Of a stretch of 64,000 nucleotides of DNA, positions 34,781 to 43,722 are shown in pieces (position 1 is the stretch's first letter; each line of letters starts with the position of its first letter). The notes beneath the pieces were generated by a model. The model made no database searches, was not told where the DNA came from, and worked only from the letters and a program-made list of their open reading frames with translations. This stretch comes from Pseudotamlana haliotis (lineage in GTDB: Bacteria; Bacteroidota; Bacteroidia; Flavobacteriales; Flavobacteriaceae): positions 1 to 64,000 of the forward strand of contig NZ_WAAT01000051.1 of NCBI RefSeq assembly GCF_008806375.1, read 5' to 3'. The position numbers and the translations under genes are program-made.

Positions 34781-35017
34781 ATGAAAAAAATTGTTTTTTT
34801 TAGTTTATTTATCTTGATAGGACATGTGGCTATGGCTAATGATGGTTCAGAAGATGTAGCTGCTACCGTAGCAGGCGTAGATGCTGCAGATACCTTACCA
34901 GAACCACCAGGACCAACAATACCACCAGGACTTCCTATTGATGGCGGAATATTAGCAGGTGTTGTTGTGGCTCTAGCTTTCGGCACTAAGAAAGTCTTGT
35001 CTCATAAAAAAAACTAG
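34781..35017 (+). CDS. Small exported protein with PID-CTERM sorting domain
   Basis: A 78-residue protein with a signal peptide (start MKKIVFFSLFILIG, cleavage near MAN). An Asp/Ala-rich central segment and a Pro-rich stretch (LPEPPGP) come next. The end is PPGLPIDGGILAG, a hydrophobic helix and a basic tail (KKVLSHKK). The Pro-Ile-Asp-Gly-Gly motif plus helix plus basic tail is the PID-CTERM sorting signal of flavobacteria, thought to be handled by an exosortase-like enzyme (XrtF type). That enzyme is not in the window. Start chosen at 34781 because of the promoter position; 34769 is possible. It is convergent with ribE, ending 5 bp from its stop. Confidence 0.78.
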   Translation: MKKIVFFSLFILIGHVAMANDGSEDVAATVAGVDAADTLPEPPGPTIPPGLPIDGGILAGVVVALAFGTKKVLSHKKN

Positions 35018-35022
35018 TAGAT

Positions 35023-35613
35023 TTACTGATTTAAAGCGGTTAATCGCGCTACATATTTTCCTAAAACATCAAATTCTAAGTTTACCTGAGTCCCTTTTTT
35101 AAAGGTTTTAAAGTTGGTATGCTCGTAAGTGTACGGTATAATGGCCACACTAAAAGCGTTTCTTTTTGAGTTGACAACAGTTAAACTCGTACCGTTTACA
35201 GTGATTGAGCCTTTTTCAATAGTGATGTTATTTAAAGCAGCGTCGTATTCAAAAGTAAATACCCAGCTGCCGTTTTCTTCTTTAACTTCGGTGCAAATAG
35301 CAGTTTGATCTACATGACCTTGAACAATATGACCATCTAAGCGATCACCCAGTTTCATGGCACGTTCTAAGTTCACCGGAGCATCAACAGTTAATGTGCT
35401 TAAATTTGTTTTTTCAAGGGTTTCTTTAATGGCGGTTACGGTATATTCGTCTTTATCAATATGTACTACAGTTAGGCAAACACCATTGTGCGCTACACTT
35501 TGGTCTATTTTTAATTCTGAAGCCAAAGGGCTTTTTATCGTGATATGAAGATTGTCTAATTCATTTTTTAAATGAGATACCGTACCAATCGTTTCAATAA
35601 TTCCCGTAAACAT
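35023..35613 (-). CDS. ribE: Riboflavin synthase, alpha subunit
   Basis: A 196-residue enzyme that dismutates two 6,7-dimethyl-8-ribityllumazines to riboflavin. It has two lumazine-binding repeats, each with the GxV/HTL-type pattern: repeat one (MFTGIIETIGTV, then VAHNGVCLTVV) and repeat two (LGDRLDGHIVQGHVDQT, then ITVNGTSLTVV). The tail ends LGKYVARL, typical of trimerising helices. The gene is single; no other rib genes are adjacent and no FMN riboswitch is visible between it and divergent pdxA, from which it is separated by 66 bp. Confidence 0.95.
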   Translation of the reverse strand: MFTGIIETIGTVSHLKNELDNLHITIKSPLASELKIDQSVAHNGVCLTVVHIDKDEYTVTAIKETLEKTNLSTLTVDAPVNLERAMKLGDRLDGHIVQGHVDQTAICTEVKEENGSWVFTFEYDAALNNITIEKGSITVNGTSLTVVNSKRNAFSVAIIPYTYEHTNFKTFKKGTQVNLEFDVLGKYVARLTALNQ

Positions 35614-35634
35614 AATATTATGCGTTTATTTAGT

Positions 35635-35642
35635 TAAATTTG
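35635..35642 (+). promoter_or_regulatory. Putative -7 promoter box for pdxA
   Basis: TAAATTTG, 38 bp before the pdxA ATG. Confidence 0.5.
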
Positions 35643-35679
35643 CAGAATCAAAATTACGAACAATAGTTAGCATTTTTTA

Positions 35680-36732
35680 ATGAAGCAGACAGAAAATATA
35701 GTAGTAGGAATCTCAATAGGTGATTTAAACGGGATTGGTGGTGAAATTGTTTTAAAAACATTTGAAGACCCAAGGATATTAGATTTTTGTACGCCTGTCA
35801 TTTTTGCTTCCATTAAAGTGATGTCTTTTTTTAAGACACATTTTAAATCTGAAATCAATTTTCACAGCATCAAAGAGCTGAGTCAACTGGTTCAAGGAAA
35901 AGTAAATGTATTAAACTGTTGGCAAGAACCTGTTAAAATAGAGTTTGGAAAAGAAGACACCAAAATAGGAGCATTTGCTATAAAATCTTTAGAAGCTGCT
36001 ACGAAAGCCCTAAAGGAAGAAGCTATTGATGTTTTGGTGACCGCACCTATAAATAAATCGAATATCCAATCGGAAGCCTTTAAATTCCCAGGTCATACTG
36101 ATTACTTGGCTCAAGAGTTAGAAGGTGATAGCCTGATGTTTATGATTAATGACGGACTTAGAGTGGGCTTACTAACCGATCATGTTCCAGTTAAAGATAT
36201 TGCAACGCATATTACGCCGCAGTTAATTGAAAAGAAAATTGCAACGGTTTACGAATCGCTTGTAAAAGATTTTAAAATACAGAAACCCAAAATTGCAGTT
36301 TTAGGTATTAATCCGCATACTGGTGATAATGGTGTTATTGGCAATGAAGACGATGCCGTGTTAAGACCAACGCTACAAAAAATTAAAGAAGGTGGTAAAT
36401 TGGTTTACGGGCCGTATGCTGCCGATAGTTTTTTCGGTTCAAACAACTATAAGAATTTTGACGCGATTATTGCCTCGTATCACGATCAAGGCTTGATTCC
36501 GTTTAAAACCTTATCTTTTGGGCAAGGCGTTAATTTTACAGCAGGCTTAAGCAAAGTACGTACCTCACCAGATCATGGAACGGCCTATGAAATTGCAGGG
36601 AAGGGTACTGCAGACGAAAATTCATTTAAAGAAGCGGTTTATAGTGCCATGAAAATCTTTAAAAATCGTTCGGAGTATGAAGAACTCACTGCAAATCCCT
36701 TAAAAAAAGCCTCACGAAATGAGCGTCGTTAA
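35680..36732 (+). CDS. pdxA: 4-hydroxythreonine-4-phosphate dehydrogenase
   Basis: A 350-residue metal-dependent dehydrogenase of pyridoxal 5'-phosphate biosynthesis (DXP-dependent route). Landmarks are SIGDLNGIGGE at about residues 11-21, VTAPINKS near residue 120, the metal-ligand PGHTDYL near residue 137, and SYHDQGLIPFKTL and TSPDHGTAYEIAGK in the C-terminal half, which carry further metal ligands. The sequence is complete. It starts the pdxA-DUF177-rpmF-fabH-accB-accC run on the plus strand, with a 124-bp gap and a second putative promoter before the next gene. Confidence 0.96.
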   Translation: MKQTENIVVGISIGDLNGIGGEIVLKTFEDPRILDFCTPVIFASIKVMSFFKTHFKSEINFHSIKELSQLVQGKVNVLNCWQEPVKIEFGKEDTKIGAFAIKSLEAATKALKEEAIDVLVTAPINKSNIQSEAFKFPGHTDYLAQELEGDSLMFMINDGLRVGLLTDHVPVKDIATHITPQLIEKKIATVYESLVKDFKIQKPKIAVLGINPHTGDNGVIGNEDDAVLRPTLQKIKEGGKLVYGPYAADSFFGSNNYKNFDAIIASYHDQGLIPFKTLSFGQGVNFTAGLSKVRTSPDHGTAYEIAGKGTADENSFKEAVYSAMKIFKNRSEYEELTANPLKKASRNERR

Positions 36733-36826
36733 GCCTCTGATCCCTAGTTTTTTCGGGAAGAAGGCGAGTTATTTGAGATATAAACAAAAAAATGTTAATA
36801 AGTAATGCTGCGTAAATAAAAATTTA

Positions 36827-36834
36827 TATATTTG
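36827..36834 (+). promoter_or_regulatory. Putative -7 promoter box for DUF177-rpmF
   Basis: TATATTTG, 22 bp before the DUF177 ATG at 36857. Confidence 0.6.
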
Positions 36835-36856
36835 CGGGCTCAAAATAGATGTGATT

Positions 36857-37402
36857 ATGAAGTCGTTAAAAGAGTTTACAATTCCATTTGTAGGGTTAAA
36901 AATAGGCAAGCATCATTTTGAGTATGACGTTGAGCAGTCGTTCTTTGAACATTTTGAGTATGAAGATTTTAACGATGTAAAGGTTCATGTTGATTTAGTA
37001 TTAGAGAAAAAATCAACTTTACTGGAATTACATTTTAAAATTTCTGGATGGGTAAACGTGAATTGCGATTTAACAAACGAACCTTATAATCAAGACATAG
37101 AAAATGAATTTGATTTGGTAGTGAAGTTTGGTGATGAGTATAACGATGAAAATATTGACTTATTAATTGTTCCTCATGGAACCTATGAAATTAATATTCA
37201 GCAATATATTTATGAGTTAATTATACTTGCTGTTCCAATTAAACGTGTGCATCCTGGTGTTGAAGATGGTACGCTAGATTCAGAAATACTTAAAAGATTA
37301 GAAGAACTAAGCCCGAAGCTTAAGGAAAATAAAGAAGAAGACAAGTCAGAGGACATCGATCCTCGTTGGAATACATTAAAGAAATTATTAACGGATAAAT
37401 AA
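36857..37402 (+). CDS. DUF177 (YceD-like) protein
   Basis: A 181-residue protein of the YceD/DUF177 family, which is widely linked to rpmF (L32) and involved in 23S rRNA metabolism. I chose the ATG at 36857 (MKSLKEFTIPFVGLK) over a GTG two codons earlier. The family features here are the central SGWVNVNCDLTNEPYNQ and the C-terminal LAVPIKRVHPG, followed by a charged DPRWNTLKKL end. The usual pair of metal-binding Cys is reduced: only one Cys (NCDL) appears. It precedes rpmF by 9 bp, so the pair is clearly an operon. Confidence 0.88.
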   Translation: MKSLKEFTIPFVGLKIGKHHFEYDVEQSFFEHFEYEDFNDVKVHVDLVLEKKSTLLELHFKISGWVNVNCDLTNEPYNQDIENEFDLVVKFGDEYNDENIDLLIVPHGTYEINIQQYIYELIILAVPIKRVHPGVEDGTLDSEILKRLEELSPKLKENKEEDKSEDIDPRWNTLKKLLTDK

Positions 37403-37411
37403 AAACATAAA

Positions 37412-37615
37412 ATGGCACATCCTAAGAGAAAAATCTCGAAAACAAGAAGAGATAAAAGAAGAACACATTACAAAGCAACTGCGCCACAGATTGCGACTTG
37501 CCCAACAACAGGTGAGGCTCACTTATACCATAGAGCACACTGGCATGAAGGAAAATTATACTACAGAGGTCAAGTATTGATTGATAATTCTGCAGAAATA
37601 GAAAATGTTGCATAA
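37412..37615 (+). CDS. rpmF: 50S ribosomal protein L32
   Basis: A 67-residue ribosomal protein with the N-terminal [16 protein letters not shown] typical of L32. The central portion ([15 protein letters not shown]) keeps one Cys in place of the zinc-ribbon Cys pairs of other species, so this appears to be the zinc-independent type. It follows DUF177 by 9 bp and is closed by a strong terminator, which separates it from fabH. Confidence 0.95.
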   Translation: MAHPKRKISKTRRDKRRTHYKATAPQIATCPTTGEAHLYHRAHWHEGKLYYRGQVLIDNSAEIENVA

Positions 37616-37634
37616 TTAGTTATGCACGCATATT

Positions 37635-37664
37635 AAAAAACGCTCATTTATGAGCGTTTTTTTT
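37635..37664 (+). terminator. Rho-independent terminator after rpmF
   Basis: A perfect 12-bp stem (AAAAAACGCTCA / TGAGCGTTTTTT) with a 4-nt loop, followed by T residues. Confidence 0.9.
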
Positions 37665-37796
37665 ATGAATTAATTTTTATGATTAACAAAAACGCGTAAT
37701 TTGCAGAATATTACTTCAAGATTTAGTAGTTTTCCCTAAATTTTGAACGTTTTTGTCCATTTTTAATAAATTTTTGGTCAAATTAACTATAAAGTT

Positions 37797-38798
37797 ATGA
37801 GTAAAATCTCAGCGGCAATTACAGCTGTAGGTGCATATGTACCAGAATACGTGTTAACCAATCAAATCCTTGAGACGATGGTTGATACAAATGATGAATG
37901 GATTACTTCCAGAACAGGTATCAAAGAACGCCGTATTTTAAAAGACGACGGAAAGGGTACATCTTACCTTGCTATAAAAGCAGCGCAAAACTTAATTGAT
38001 AAGAACAATTTAGATCCTAAAGATATTGAATTGGTTATTGTAGCCACTGCTACGCCAGATATGAAAGCAGCATCAACGGCTTCTTTTACGGCTTCAGAAA
38101 TTGGAGCAACCAATGCTTTTTCTTTTGAGATGGACGCAGCGTGTTCAAGCTTCTTGTTTGGTATGTCTGTTGCCGCCAGCTACATTGAGTCTGGAAGGTA
38201 TAAAAATGTCTTACTTATTGGAGCTGATAAAATGTCTTCAATTATTAATTATAAAGATCGCGCTACTTGTATCATCTTTGGTGATGGTGCCGGAGCGGTA
38301 TTGTTTGAAGCTAATGAAGAAGGTTTAGGGCTTCAAGACGAGTACTTGAGAAGTGATGGAACTGGACGAGAGTTTTTACAAGCAACTTACGGTGGATCAT
38401 CGCATGCTTTAACTCACGAAATTTTAGATCAAGGCGGGCACTATGCATTTCAAGAAGGACGTACCGTATTTAAGAACGCCGTATTTAATATGGCTGATGC
38501 AGCCGAAAAAATCTTAGAACGAAATAATTTAACTAAAGAAAACGTTGATTGGTTAGCAGCTCATCAGGCTAATAAGCGTATTATTGATGCTACGGCACAA
38601 CGTATTGAATTAGAGGATGAAAAGGTGATGGTAAATATTCACAAATATGGGAATACAACCTCAGCGACCTTACCTTTGTTAATAAATGATTACGAATCAC
38701 AATTAAAAAAGGGAGATAATGTTATATTTGCCGCTTTTGGAGGCGGATTTAATTGGGGGTCTATTTACTTAAAATGGGCTTACGATTCCAAAAACTAA
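37797..38798 (+). CDS. fabH: Beta-ketoacyl-ACP synthase III (KAS III)
   Basis: A 333-residue condensing enzyme that starts fatty-acid synthesis from acetyl-CoA (or branched acyl-CoA) and malonyl-ACP. The catalytic triad is visible: Cys 116 in DAACSSFL, His near 256 in AAHQANKR, and Asn near 286 in YGNTTSAT. The substrate-gate sequence EWITSRTGI is also present. The plsX gene that precedes fabH in many bacteria is not here. It precedes accB by 22 bp, forming a cluster for malonyl-CoA supply and chain initiation. Confidence 0.97.
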   Translation: MSKISAAITAVGAYVPEYVLTNQILETMVDTNDEWITSRTGIKERRILKDDGKGTSYLAIKAAQNLIDKNNLDPKDIELVIVATATPDMKAASTASFTASEIGATNAFSFEMDAACSSFLFGMSVAASYIESGRYKNVLLIGADKMSSIINYKDRATCIIFGDGAGAVLFEANEEGLGLQDEYLRSDGTGREFLQATYGGSSHALTHEILDQGGHYAFQEGRTVFKNAVFNMADAAEKILERNNLTKENVDWLAAHQANKRIIDATAQRIELEDEKVMVNIHKYGNTTSATLPLLINDYESQLKKGDNVIFAAFGGGFNWGSIYLKWAYDSKN

Positions 38799-38820
38799 CC
38801 ACTTATTAATTAGCAATATT

Positions 38821-39306
38821 ATGGATGTAAAAGAAATTCAGAACTTAATTAAATTTGTTGCCAAGTCAGGTGCAAGTGAGGTTAAATTAGAAATGGACGA
38901 TATCAAAATCACGATTAAAACGGGATCTGAATCAGATACCACAATCGTGCACCAAGTTCCAGCGCAAATACCACAAGCTATTCCAGCTGCAGCACCTGTT
39001 GCTGAAACACCAGCACCAGCTGCTACACCAGCCGCTCCTGCTGCACCAGCTGCGGAAGATTCAAAATATATCACAATCAAATCTCCAATTATTGGAACTT
39101 TCTATAGAAAACCATCTCCAGATAAACCATTATTTGTTGAGGTAGGTCAGACGATTGCTGAAGGTGATGTACTTTGTATTATTGAAGCCATGAAGCTTTT
39201 CAATGAAATTGAATCAGAAGTTTCAGGAAAGATTGTTAAAATTTTAGTTGATGATTCTTCTCCAGTTGAATTTGATCAACCATTATTTTTAGTAGATCCA
39301 TCTTAA
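38821..39306 (+). CDS. accB: Acetyl-CoA carboxylase biotin carboxyl carrier protein
   Basis: A 161-residue carrier that holds the biotin moved between the carboxylase and carboxyltransferase active sites. The N-terminal domain (about 1-45) is followed by an Ala/Pro/Thr-rich flexible linker (about 46-78). The biotinyl domain contains IEAMKLFNE with the biotinylated Lys at residue 125. Lengths and order agree with the family. It lies between fabH and accC, 88 bp upstream of accC. Confidence 0.96.
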   Translation: MDVKEIQNLIKFVAKSGASEVKLEMDDIKITIKTGSESDTTIVHQVPAQIPQAIPAAAPVAETPAPAATPAAPAAPAAEDSKYITIKSPIIGTFYRKPSPDKPLFVEVGQTIAEGDVLCIIEAMKLFNEIESEVSGKIVKILVDDSSPVEFDQPLFLVDPS

Positions 39307-39394
39307 ATTTTTAGATGATTAGGAGCTTTGATGAGGCAATAAAATTGCTAATCATTAAATAATCCTATTTTCTATTTAATCTAATCCAAACAAG

Positions 39395-40735
39395 ATGTTT
39401 AAAAAAATATTAATTGCCAATAGAGGGGAAATTGCACTACGTGTTATTAGAACCTGTAAGGAAATGGGCATTAAAACCGTTGCTGTTTATTCTACAGTTG
39501 ACGAAGAAAGTCTACACGTAAAATTTGCTGATGAAGCGGTTTGTATTGGTCCAGCAGCGAGTAGCGAGTCCTATTTAAAAATGTCTAATATTATCTCTGC
39601 AGCCGAAATTACCAATGCAGATGCTATTCATCCAGGCTACGGATTTTTATCTGAAAACGCTAAATTCTCAAAAATTTGTGAAGAACACGGTATCAAGTTT
39701 ATCGGAGCTTCTCCAGAAATGATTGATAGAATGGGTGATAAGGCTAATGCTAAGGCTACTATGAAAGCTGCTGGTGTACCTTGTGTACCAGGAAGTGAAG
39801 GCGTTATCGAGTCTTTTGAAGAATGTGAGAAAATAGCCGAAGAAACCGGTTACCCAGTAATGCTTAAAGCTTCTGCCGGTGGTGGTGGGAAAGGAATGCG
39901 TGGTGTTTTTAAGAAAGAAGATCTTAAAGATGCTTGGGATTCTGCTAGACAGGAATCTAAAGCGGCCTTTGGAAATGACGATATGTACATGGAGAAGCTT
40001 ATTGAAGAACCAAGACATATTGAAATTCAAATTGTTGGTGATTCTACAGGTAAAGCTTGTCACCTATCTGAAAGAGACTGTTCAGTACAACGTCGTCATC
40101 AAAAATTAACTGAAGAAGTACCTTCACCATTTATGACTGCTGCATTGCGTAAAAAAATGGGTGAAGCTGCAGTGAAAGCCGCAGAATATATTAAGTACGA
40201 AGGTGCTGGAACTATCGAATTTTTAGTCGATAAGCACAGAAACTTCTACTTCATGGAAATGAATACGCGTATTCAAGTAGAGCACCCAATTACTGAACAA
40301 GTGATTGATTTCGATTTAATTCGTGAGCAGATTTTAGTGGCTGCTGGTGTGCCAATTTCTGGTAAAAACTACTTGCCAAAATTACACTCTATAGAATGTA
40401 GAATTAATGCTGAAGATCCTTATAATGGTTTTAGACCATCACCAGGAATGATTACTACATTACATGCACCGGGAGGTCATGGGGTACGTTTAGATACTCA
40501 TGTTTATGCAGGGTATGCCATTCCGCCAAACTACGATTCTATGATTGCGAAGTTGATAACAACGGCGCAAACTAGAGAAGAAGCCATCAATAAAATGAAA
40601 CGTGCTTTAGATGAGTTTGTCATTGAAGGTATTAAGACTACTATACCTTTCCACAGACAATTAATGGATCATCCAGATTATATCGCTGGTAATTATACCA
40701 CGAAATTCATGGAAGATTTTGTTATGGAAAAATAA
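39395..40735 (+). CDS. accC: Acetyl-CoA carboxylase biotin carboxylase subunit
   Basis: A 446-residue ATP-grasp enzyme that carboxylates the biotin on AccB. The N-terminus ([18 protein letters not shown]) is typical. The glycine-rich ATP loop ([11 protein letters not shown]) lies near residue 165, [14 protein letters not shown] near residue 288 and the conserved RINAEDP near residue 335. Together with accB it supplies malonyl-CoA; the carboxyltransferase accA/accD genes are elsewhere. A strong terminator follows. Confidence 0.97.
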   Translation: MFKKILIANRGEIALRVIRTCKEMGIKTVAVYSTVDEESLHVKFADEAVCIGPAASSESYLKMSNIISAAEITNADAIHPGYGFLSENAKFSKICEEHGIKFIGASPEMIDRMGDKANAKATMKAAGVPCVPGSEGVIESFEECEKIAEETGYPVMLKASAGGGGKGMRGVFKKEDLKDAWDSARQESKAAFGNDDMYMEKLIEEPRHIEIQIVGDSTGKACHLSERDCSVQRRHQKLTEEVPSPFMTAALRKKMGEAAVKAAEYIKYEGAGTIEFLVDKHRNFYFMEMNTRIQVEHPITEQVIDFDLIREQILVAAGVPISGKNYLPKLHSIECRINAEDPYNGFRPSPGMITTLHAPGGHGVRLDTHVYAGYAIPPNYDSMIAKLITTAQTREEAINKMKRALDEFVIEGIKTTIPFHRQLMDHPDYIAGNYTTKFMEDFVMEK

Positions 40736-40752
40736 CAATATTATAAATGATT

Positions 40753-40783
40753 AAAACTCCGGAAGCAATTTCGGAGTTTTTTT
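40753..40783 (+). terminator. Rho-independent terminator after accC
   Basis: AAAACTCCG and CGGAGTTTT arms around a 10-nt loop, with a T run; it ends the fatty-acid cluster. Confidence 0.85.
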
Positions 40784-40826
40784 ATGCTCTAATTTTAGTA
40801 TTATTGCTGAAAATTTCACAAGCTTC

Positions 40827-41525
40827 ATGAAGGGATTGTTTCAGCTTTTATTGAAAATAGTAGTTTGGTTTGTAAGCCTGTCTTTTCTGCTTGTGTTGGC
40901 TTTTAAATGGCTTCCTGTACCTGTTACGCCCTTAATGTTAATTCGATATTTTGAAACTGATAGCTCGAAAATTTTAAAACACGATTGGGTGCCTTTAGAC
41001 GATATTTCAAAAAATTTGCAATTGGCAGTGATTTGTAGTGAAGACCAGTTGTTTTTAAAACACAACGGATTCGACTTAAAAGCCATTGAAAAGGTGATTA
41101 CCGAAAGTCAAAACGGAAAACGCCTTCGTGGCGGTAGTACCATAAGTCAGCAAACCGCAAAAAACGTTTTTTTATGGCCAGAACGGAGTTGGCTTAGAAA
41201 AGGTTTTGAAGCTTATTTTACTTTTGCTATTGAACTTTGTTGGCCTAAAGAACGCATTTTAGAAGTCTATTTAAACAGTATTGAAATGGGCGAAGGCATT
41301 TATGGCGCTGAAGCCGCTTCGCAATATTGGTTTAAAAAACCAGCCAAAAACTTATCTCAATACGAGGCGGCGGCCATTGCTGCTATTTTACCAAACCCAA
41401 GAACATACAAAGCTGCACCAGTTACGGCATATATACAATCGAGAAAAACGTGGATTGTTAGGCAAATGCGTTATTTTGGACCCTTAAAGTTTGTTGATGA
41501 TAAAGATGGAAAAGGAAAACACTAA
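40827..41525 (+). CDS. mtgA: Monofunctional peptidoglycan glycosyltransferase
   Basis: A 232-residue GT51 transglycosylase with one N-terminal membrane anchor (about 8-28). It polymerises lipid II into glycan strands at the inner membrane. The catalytic Glu is at residue 72 in SEDQLFLKHNGFD; GGSTISQQTAKN and the KERILEVYLNSIEMGEGIYGA segment follow in the family order. There is no transpeptidase domain, so it is the monofunctional form. Its 3' end overlaps the GreA-C-like gene by about 20 bp, indicating a transcriptional unit. Confidence 0.96.
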   Translation: MKGLFQLLLKIVVWFVSLSFLLVLAFKWLPVPVTPLMLIRYFETDSSKILKHDWVPLDDISKNLQLAVICSEDQLFLKHNGFDLKAIEKVITESQNGKRLRGGSTISQQTAKNVFLWPERSWLRKGFEAYFTFAIELCWPKERILEVYLNSIEMGEGIYGAEAASQYWFKKPAKNLSQYEAAAIAAILPNPRTYKAAPVTAYIQSRKTWIVRQMRYFGPLKFVDDKDGKGKH

Positions 41526-41964
41526 AGAAGCATTATACGACTTATGTCAAGCTTTTATTGAAAATAGGTTTCAAACGATTCAGAATACTATTGCTGAAAT
41601 TCAGGAGTCTTTAACTTCAGAAACTAAAAGTAGTGCTGGCGATAAGCATGAAACAGGTCGTGCGATGCTTCAGTTGGAACGCGAAAAGGCCGGTAACCAA
41701 TTGGCCGAAATTCAGAAAACAAAAGCAATTTTAGCGAAGGTTAATGTCACAAAAACTTCTAAACACATTGGCTTAGGGAGTTTAGTTTACACGACTCAAG
41801 CGAATTATTTTATTGGCATAAGTGCTGGGGTTATGGCATTACATAACGAAAGCTTCTACACAATTTCTCCTGATACACCTATCGGGAAACTGTTAATGGG
41901 TAAAACCATTGACGGTCAGATTACTTTTAGAGACCAGGTGTTTACTATTATTGATGTCTTTTAG
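41506..41964 (+). CDS. GreA/GreB C-terminal-domain-like protein
   Basis: A 152-residue protein. I chose the ATG at 41506 (MEKENTKEALYDLCQ); two in-frame ATGs at 41491 and 41497 would lengthen the overlap with mtgA. The N-terminal half is helical and may form a short coiled coil (about 20-75). The C-terminal half, with IGLGSLVYTTQANYFIGISAG and SPDTPIGKLLMGK, resembles the FKBP-like C-terminal domain of transcript cleavage factors. Similar proteins are often mislabelled as 3-oxoacyl-ACP synthases. Whether it binds RNA polymerase secondary channel is an inference; its coiled coil lacks an obvious Asp-Glu tip. Confidence 0.72.
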   Translation: MEKENTKEALYDLCQAFIENRFQTIQNTIAEIQESLTSETKSSAGDKHETGRAMLQLEREKAGNQLAEIQKTKAILAKVNVTKTSKHIGLGSLVYTTQANYFIGISAGVMALHNESFYTISPDTPIGKLLMGKTIDGQITFRDQVFTIIDVF

Positions 41965-42140
41965 TAGGCACCCATCTTCTCTTTTTATTTCAAAAGGCCC
42001 ATGCATAAAAGCGCCTTTGTTTTTTAGAGTTAATTTTTCATGTTTTTCGATTAATCATCAGGCTATTGATTTTGTAATTTCAAATTTGTAGGTCCTTTAT
42101 GGGTTTACGAACTAGATATTAACTTTAATAAAAGAATACC

Positions 42141-42746
42141 ATGAAGATTAGAAATATATTATTTATTGCTGTGTTGGTGATAAGTTTCGTGTCTTGTAAA
42201 GACAAAAAGAAAAACGGTCATACGGCACCAGATGATACCTATTCGTTAGAAACTGATGATATTGAAAATAGTGAAATAGAAAAAGAGGTTGAAGTACCTC
42301 AAATAAAAGTAGAAGTAGCATCTAAAAGTGGGAGCCAAGTTTCCGGTACTGTAGTATTTACAGAGATTAATAATGTGGTTAAAATGATGGCAGAATTTGA
42401 AAATTTAAAACCAAATACTGTACACGCCATTCATTTGCATGATACGGCCGATTGTTCGTCTCATGATGCTAAGTCGTCCGGGGGGCATTGGAACCCGACT
42501 AGTAATAAACACGGAAAATGGGGAGACGATCAAGGGTACCATCGTGGTGATATTGGTAACTTCACCGCTGATGAAAACGGAAAAGCTACCGTTACTTTTG
42601 AAACAGACGAGTGGTGTATATCTTGTCAAGATACTACGAGAACCATTAATGGACGTGGTATCATAATTCACCAAGGTCAGGATGATTTTAAAACACAACC
42701 AACTGGTGATGCTGGTACTCGAATAGCTTGTGGGGCATTACTATAA
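42141..42746 (+). CDS. sodC: Cu-Zn superoxide dismutase lipoprotein
   Basis: A 201-residue periplasmic or outer-membrane enzyme that dismutates superoxide. The signal peptide ends in a lipobox (VSC, Cys at about residue 20). An acidic linker (about 20-60) precedes the SOD domain. Copper and zinc ligands are visible: HLHD, GGHWNPTSNKHG, GYHRGD and IIIHQGQDDF. Cys residues in DTADC and RIACG can form the structural disulfide. A second Cys pair (WCISC) is present in the loop before TRTINGRG, which is not in the classical enzyme. The active site is complete. It is transcribed toward the ABC gene and ends 29 bp from it. Confidence 0.93.
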   Translation: MKIRNILFIAVLVISFVSCKDKKKNGHTAPDDTYSLETDDIENSEIEKEVEVPQIKVEVASKSGSQVSGTVVFTEINNVVKMMAEFENLKPNTVHAIHLHDTADCSSHDAKSSGGHWNPTSNKHGKWGDDQGYHRGDIGNFTADENGKATVTFETDEWCISCQDTTRTINGRGIIIHQGQDDFKTQPTGDAGTRIACGALL

Positions 42747-42775
42747 ATCAAGCCTTAAACCATCAACTCACACGC

Positions 42776-43687
42776 TTATTTAATCACAGTAATGTGAACC
42801 TCTTCATTTGGGTTTAAAGCTTTGTTGTGTTCAAAAAAAATGGTCTGGCCATCAAGTATGGCTTCAACTAAAAAGAAATGACCTTTGTAGTAAGATCTTT
42901 TAACTTGAACTTGTAGTTTGGAATGTTTTACCACTTGCAGTTGGTGAGCATAGATAATTTCACCATCAATACTATTAAACTCTCCAAAAAAAGAGGCTAT
43001 TAAGGGCGTTTTAGGGCTTTTAAATAAGTTTTCAGGGGAATTGCTCTCTATAATTTTATGGTCGTTTAAAACGATCATATGGTCGGCAAAACCAAGAACA
43101 TCTTCTTTGTCGTGCGTAGCGACCACACAGCTTATATTTTTTTTCTTGAGATATTTAAAAACATTGCGGCGCAGGCTTTGTTTTTTGAAGTTGTCAATGT
43201 GGCTAAAAGGCTCGTCTAACAACATGATTTCTGGCTGATTGGCCAAAGCGCGGGCTAAGGCTACCCGCTGTTTTTGTCCGCCACTTAAAATTTTAACTTT
43301 CGTTTTAGCAAAGTCAGTGAGTTCTACCACTTCTAGTAATTCTGCCGTGCGCTCTTTTTTTTCTTCTGGATAAAAGTTAGATAGAAACTTACCAATGTTT
43401 TCTTCAACCGAAATAAAAGGCATTAAATCAAACTCTTGAGCCACATATTTCATGAAATCATAGCCCACAACTAAATTAAATTTCGGACCAAGAATTTCTT
43501 GTTTTTTCCAAAATATATGGCCTGAATTTAAATCATATTCACCGTATAAAAGTTTTAAAAGTGTACTTTTTCCGCAGCCGCTTTCTCCAATGATAGCCAG
43601 GTTTTCCCCTGCTTGTACTTTAAATGAAATATCATTTAAAACAGGTTTTTTATGGTATGAAAAAGTAAGTTGTTCTACGCTGAGCAT
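42776..43687 (-). CDS. ABC transporter ATP-binding protein without adjacent permease
   Basis: A 303-residue ATPase. Walker A is GESGCGKST (about 34-42), the Q loop lies at YVAQEFDLMPFISVEENIG, the signature is LSGGQKQR, Walker B is IMLLDEPFSHID and the switch His is ATHDKED. The C-terminal 90 residues look like a TOBE-type regulatory domain (QVKRSYYKGHFFLVEAILDG), resembling importers of the PotA/FbpC/CysA kind. No permease or binding protein gene is nearby, so its partner must be encoded elsewhere. It follows the HAD gene by 35 bp on the same strand and may share its transcript. Confidence 0.88.
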   Translation of the reverse strand: MLSVEQLTFSYHKKPVLNDISFKVQAGENLAIIGESGCGKSTLLKLLYGEYDLNSGHIFWKKQEILGPKFNLVVGYDFMKYVAQEFDLMPFISVEENIGKFLSNFYPEEKKERTAELLEVVELTDFAKTKVKILSGGQKQRVALARALANQPEIMLLDEPFSHIDNFKKQSLRRNVFKYLKKKNISCVVATHDKEDVLGFADHMIVLNDHKIIESNSPENLFKSPKTPLIASFFGEFNSIDGEIIYAHQLQVVKHSKLQVQVKRSYYKGHFFLVEAILDGQTIFFEHNKALNPNEEVHITVIK

Positions 43688-43722
43688 ATAAAAGTGATCC
43701 TATAAAAAAATAGGTTAAGATT

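Noticed and set aside
34753..34986. Minus-strand 77-codon frame antisense to the PID-CTERM gene
   Set aside because: The plus-strand product has signal peptide, PID motif and promoter; the antisense frame is Ala/Pro/Thr-rich low complexity produced by the same codons.
35600..35680. FMN riboswitch in front of ribE or pdxA
   Set aside because: The divergent gap is only 66 bp, too short, and lacks the conserved FMN element.
41909..42091. 60-codon plus-strand frame past the GreA-C-like gene
   Set aside because: It overlaps that gene's 3' end in another frame and shows no start context or family.
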